Below, in pieces: positions 61,850-64,000 of a stretch of DNA of 64,000 nucleotides (position 1 is its first letter; every line of letters starts with the position of its first letter). A program made the translations under genes and the position numbers. The notes beneath the pieces are model-generated. The model was not told where the DNA came from and made no database searches. It was given only the letters and a program-made list of their open reading frames with translations. Origin of the DNA: Micromonospora rosaria. GTDB taxonomy: Bacteria; Actinomycetota; Actinomycetes; Mycobacteriales; Micromonosporaceae. The DNA is taken from the NCBI RefSeq assembly GCF_001567585.1, contig NZ_LRQV01000001.1, forward strand, positions 62,001-126,000, read 5' to 3'.

Positions 61850-63616
61850 CTACCCGCCGTCCTGCGGTGGCCCGAGCAGCCGGCGCACCCCCACCGGCAC
61901 GTCGGTGTCCGGCACCGGGACGCGGACCAGCGCCAGCTCGCCCCGCCCGGCCGCCGCGCGGGCCTCGCGCAGCACCGCGCCGAGGTCGGGGGTGACGGCG
62001 AGGTCCGCCGCCCACCCGCCGCAGGCCCGCACCCAGTCGAGCACCGGCACGGGGGTCGGGAACCGGGCCGGTCCGGGCGGCTCGCCGGAGAGCGCCCGCA
62101 GGTGCCGGGGCCAGCCGAAGCCCTGGTTGTCGAACATCAGCACGGTGATGCCGAGCCGGCGGGCGGCGGCCGTCGGCAGCGCGTTGACACTGAGCTGGAC
62201 GGCGCCGTCCCCGGCGAGCACCACCACCGGGCGCTCGGGCGCCGCCGTCGCGGCCCCGATCGCCGCCGCGACGCCGAAACCCATCATGGTCTGTTCGCCG
62301 GGACAGACCACGGTGGCCCCCGCCGCCACGGTCAGCGCGGGCCGGTGGTAGCTCCAGATGTCGTGCAGGCCGTTCTCGTGCACCCAGACCACCCGGTCGC
62401 CGTAGACGGCGGCGACCTCGCGCAGCGCCCGGCGCACCGGCGACCGGTCGAGCTGCTCCGCGACCGTGCGGGTGGTGCCGGCCCGGACGTCGCGCAGCAG
62501 GGCCGCGCGGTCGGCGCGACCGACGGCGTCGACGTCGTCGGCGGCGATCCGGTCCGTCAGCGCCGCCGCGGTGGCCCCGGCGTCGCCGAGCAGGGCCAGG
62601 GCCGGGGGTACGCCAGCGTCGAAGGCCCGCACGTCCAGGTCCACCTGCACCAGCGCGGCCCGGGACAGGCCCGGCCAGTCCATCCGGACGGTCTCCTCCA
62701 ACCGGCTGCCCAGCGCCAGCACCACGTCGGCCCGGTCCAGCAGCGCGTCCACCGGGGGCGTGGCGTACAGGCCGGCGCAGCCGAGCGACAGCGGGTGCCG
62801 TTCGTCGACCACCCCGCGACCGGCGGCGGTGGTGACGATCGGCGCGTGCAGCCGCTCCGCGAGGCGCACCACGGCGGCGGCCTGGTCACCCCAGCGGGTA
62901 CCGCCGCCGGCCAGGACCACCGGCAGCCGGGCCCCGGTCAGCAGCCGGGCGGCCCGGTCCAGGTCGGCGGCGGGCGGGACGGCGACCAGCCGCCGGGCCG
63001 GTGCGACCGGCTCCCCGGCCGGGTCGACGACCTCGCGGGCCACCTCGTCGGTGACCTCGACGACGGTCACCCCCGGTCGGCCGGCGACCGCCAGCGCGAC
63101 CGCCCGGCGGACGGCCCAGACCAGCCGGTCGGGCCGTTCCACCAGGGTGTACCAGGTCAGCAGCGGGTCGGCCATGGCCGCCTGGTCGACGTACTGGAAG
63201 GCGCCCCGGCCGAGCTGCGCGCCGGGGGCGCGGGTGGTCACCACGACCACGGGCGCGCAGAGGCTGGCGGCCTCGGAGAGCCCGGCCAGCGCGTTGACGA
63301 AGGCCGGTCCGGTGGTCAGCGCGAGGACGGCCGGCGTGCCGGAGGTCAGCGCGTGGCCGGCGGCGGCGCAGGCCGCGACGCGCTGGTCGGCGACGGCCAC
63401 GGCGGTCAGGTCGGGATGCGCCTCGGCCGCGTCGAGCAGGCCCGGTTCGTCGGCGGGCAGGCCGAAGACCGCCCGGCACCCGGCGCGGGCCAGGGTGTCC
63501 GCCAGCACGACCCAGGCCGGCCCGGCGGCCGGTGCCGGGGTGGTGCCGGATGCCGGGGCGGTGGTCGGCTCCCCGGCGGCGGTGGTGGGCCCGGCGGTCA
63601 CGGCTGCCGTCCCCAC
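61850..63616 (-). CDS. thiamine-diphosphate-dependent enzyme, acetolactate-synthase-like
   Basis: A 588-residue three-domain ThDP enzyme. The ThDP/Mg motif is AGDGAVQLSVNALPTAAARR...NQG (Gly-Asp-Gly near residue 468). The N-terminal domain is LADTLARAGCRAVFGLPADEPGLLDA. In the place of the conserved ThDP-activating glutamate (HEQ in most members) it has ADQ, Asp77. The middle domain is LPVVLAGGGTRWGDQAAAVVRLAERLHAPIVTT. A threonine/alanine/proline-rich N-terminal tail (1-33) is unusual. GTG 63616 overlaps the end of the preceding gene by 19 bases. It may join or decarboxylate 2-oxo acids; the product cannot be named. Confidence 0.88.
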   Translation of the reverse strand: MGTAAVTAGPTTAAGEPTTAPASGTTPAPAAGPAWVVLADTLARAGCRAVFGLPADEPGLLDAAEAHPDLTAVAVADQRVAACAAAGHALTSGTPAVLALTTGPAFVNALAGLSEAASLCAPVVVVTTRAPGAQLGRGAFQYVDQAAMADPLLTWYTLVERPDRLVWAVRRAVALAVAGRPGVTVVEVTDEVAREVVDPAGEPVAPARRLVAVPPAADLDRAARLLTGARLPVVLAGGGTRWGDQAAAVVRLAERLHAPIVTTAAGRGVVDERHPLSLGCAGLYATPPVDALLDRADVVLALGSRLEETVRMDWPGLSRAALVQVDLDVRAFDAGVPPALALLGDAGATAAALTDRIAADDVDAVGRADRAALLRDVRAGTTRTVAEQLDRSPVRRALREVAAVYGDRVVWVHENGLHDIWSYHRPALTVAAGATVVCPGEQTMMGFGVAAAIGAATAAPERPVVVLAGDGAVQLSVNALPTAAARRLGITVLMFDNQGFGWPRHLRALSGEPPGPARFPTPVPVLDWVRACGGWAADLAVTPDLGAVLREARAAAGRGELALVRVPVPDTDVPVGVRRLLGPPQDGG

Positions 63617-64000
63617 AGCGTCGCGGTGGCCACGAAGTCCGGTGCCCCGTCACCGGCCGCTGCCCTGTCGTCGGTCGCCCGGACGGTGCCGGCGGGCGCG
63701 CCGACGCGGGCCGGGGCGGGCGTGCGGTCCGGGGCGGCGGCCCGCAGCTCACAGTGCACCAGCGGCGAGCGGACCCGGCTCAGGGCCGCCACGGCGGCCC
63801 GGGCGGCGGGCCCGTGGGCGTCGGCGCCGGCCAGGATCACCGCGTCCCCCGGCCAGCCGGCGCCGGCGTCGAAGGTCCGCAGCAGCTCGGCGGTCTCCAA
63901 CCGGATCGAGTCCGACGGGCGCAGCCGCCGGCTGGTGTCCCGGCACCGCCCCGCGTACCGGTCGGCGGCCCAGGCGCAGTACGCGTCGGCCGCGAAGACC
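63598..64000 (-). CDS. unrecognised protein, C-terminal part only
   Basis: The frame is open from the window edge (first full codon at 63999) to a stop at 63598, giving 133 residues. The visible part has high alanine/arginine content, a segment FAADAYCAWAADRYAGRC, then LETAELLRTFDAGAGWPGDAVILAGADAHGPAARAAVAAL and the tail FVATATLWGRQP. It shows no signal, membrane helix or motif I can place. It overlaps the ThDP enzyme start by 19 bases, so it belongs to the same operon. The gene continues past the right edge, and identification needs its N-terminus. Confidence 0.6.
   Translation of the reverse strand, partial: VFAADAYCAWAADRYAGRCRDTSRRLRPSDSIRLETAELLRTFDAGAGWPGDAVILAGADAHGPAARAAVAALSRVRSPLVHCELRAAAPDRTPAPARVGAPAGTVRATDDRAAAGDGAPDFVATATLWGRQP

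Overview
The window is 64 kb of very GC-rich DNA with dense genes, strong third-position GC bias, many GTG starts and many ATGA/GTGA stop-start overlaps. Together with the families present (AfsR/SARP regulator, long actinobacterial KdpC, Tat- and Sec-exported glycoside hydrolases with ricin-type lectin domains, CUT2 sugar ABC importer), this points to a filamentous actinomycete, probably of the Micromonosporaceae. That family assignment is inference from gene content, not a database result. I see no rRNA, tRNA, CRISPR array, insertion sequence or phage gene.

Layout. 1-2.3 kb: a PAP2 phosphatase, protein-kinase-like and flippase-like fusion running off the left edge. 2.6-11.5 kb: a hemerythrin protein, a SARP/AfsR-type regulator, a large secreted helical protein, and a divergent cupin / DJ-1-AraC regulator pair. 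11.7-28.1 kb: an L-rhamnose island. It holds a secreted GH78 alpha-L-rhamnosidase, a RhaTPQS ABC importer, isomerase RhaI, the aldolase/dehydrogenase fusion RhaEW, kinase RhaB and lactate oxidation genes lutABC. TGAAACGTTTCA-like operators sit before the main transcription units. Together these could take plant or microbial rhamnosides to L-rhamnose, rhamnulose, rhamnulose-1-phosphate, dihydroxyacetone phosphate plus L-lactaldehyde, L-lactate and pyruvate. No LacI-type regulator for these sites lies in the window.

28.1-30 kb: a STAS protein and a small methyltransferase. 30.2-38.5 kb: a complete Kdp potassium uptake operon (an extra 27-residue membrane peptide, then kdpF, A, B, C, D and E). 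38.5-45.9 kb: a TetR/acyltransferase pair, an MGDG-synthase-like glycosyltransferase, a DMT-type transporter broken by an apparent one-base frameshift, a TauD-type dioxygenase and a membrane-anchored hydrolase.

46.1-50.5 kb: two divergent secreted glycoside hydrolases (GH27 and GH43, both with ricin-type lectin modules) around a 620-base control region with a second LacI-type operator lying on a good promoter. 50.8-58.5 kb: a lipoprotein and an exported NTF2-like protein in a coupled pair, the remnant of a VOC-family gene, a TetR/SDR pair with two operators, a large membrane hydrolase, a DUF4139/MuiA-like protein and a DinB-like protein. 58.6-64 kb: a tightly coupled leftward operon of SDR reductase, ketosynthase, acyl-adenylating ligase, thiamine-diphosphate enzyme and an unrecognised partial gene. 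It looks like the left end of a specialised-metabolite or unusual lipid cluster continuing past the right edge.
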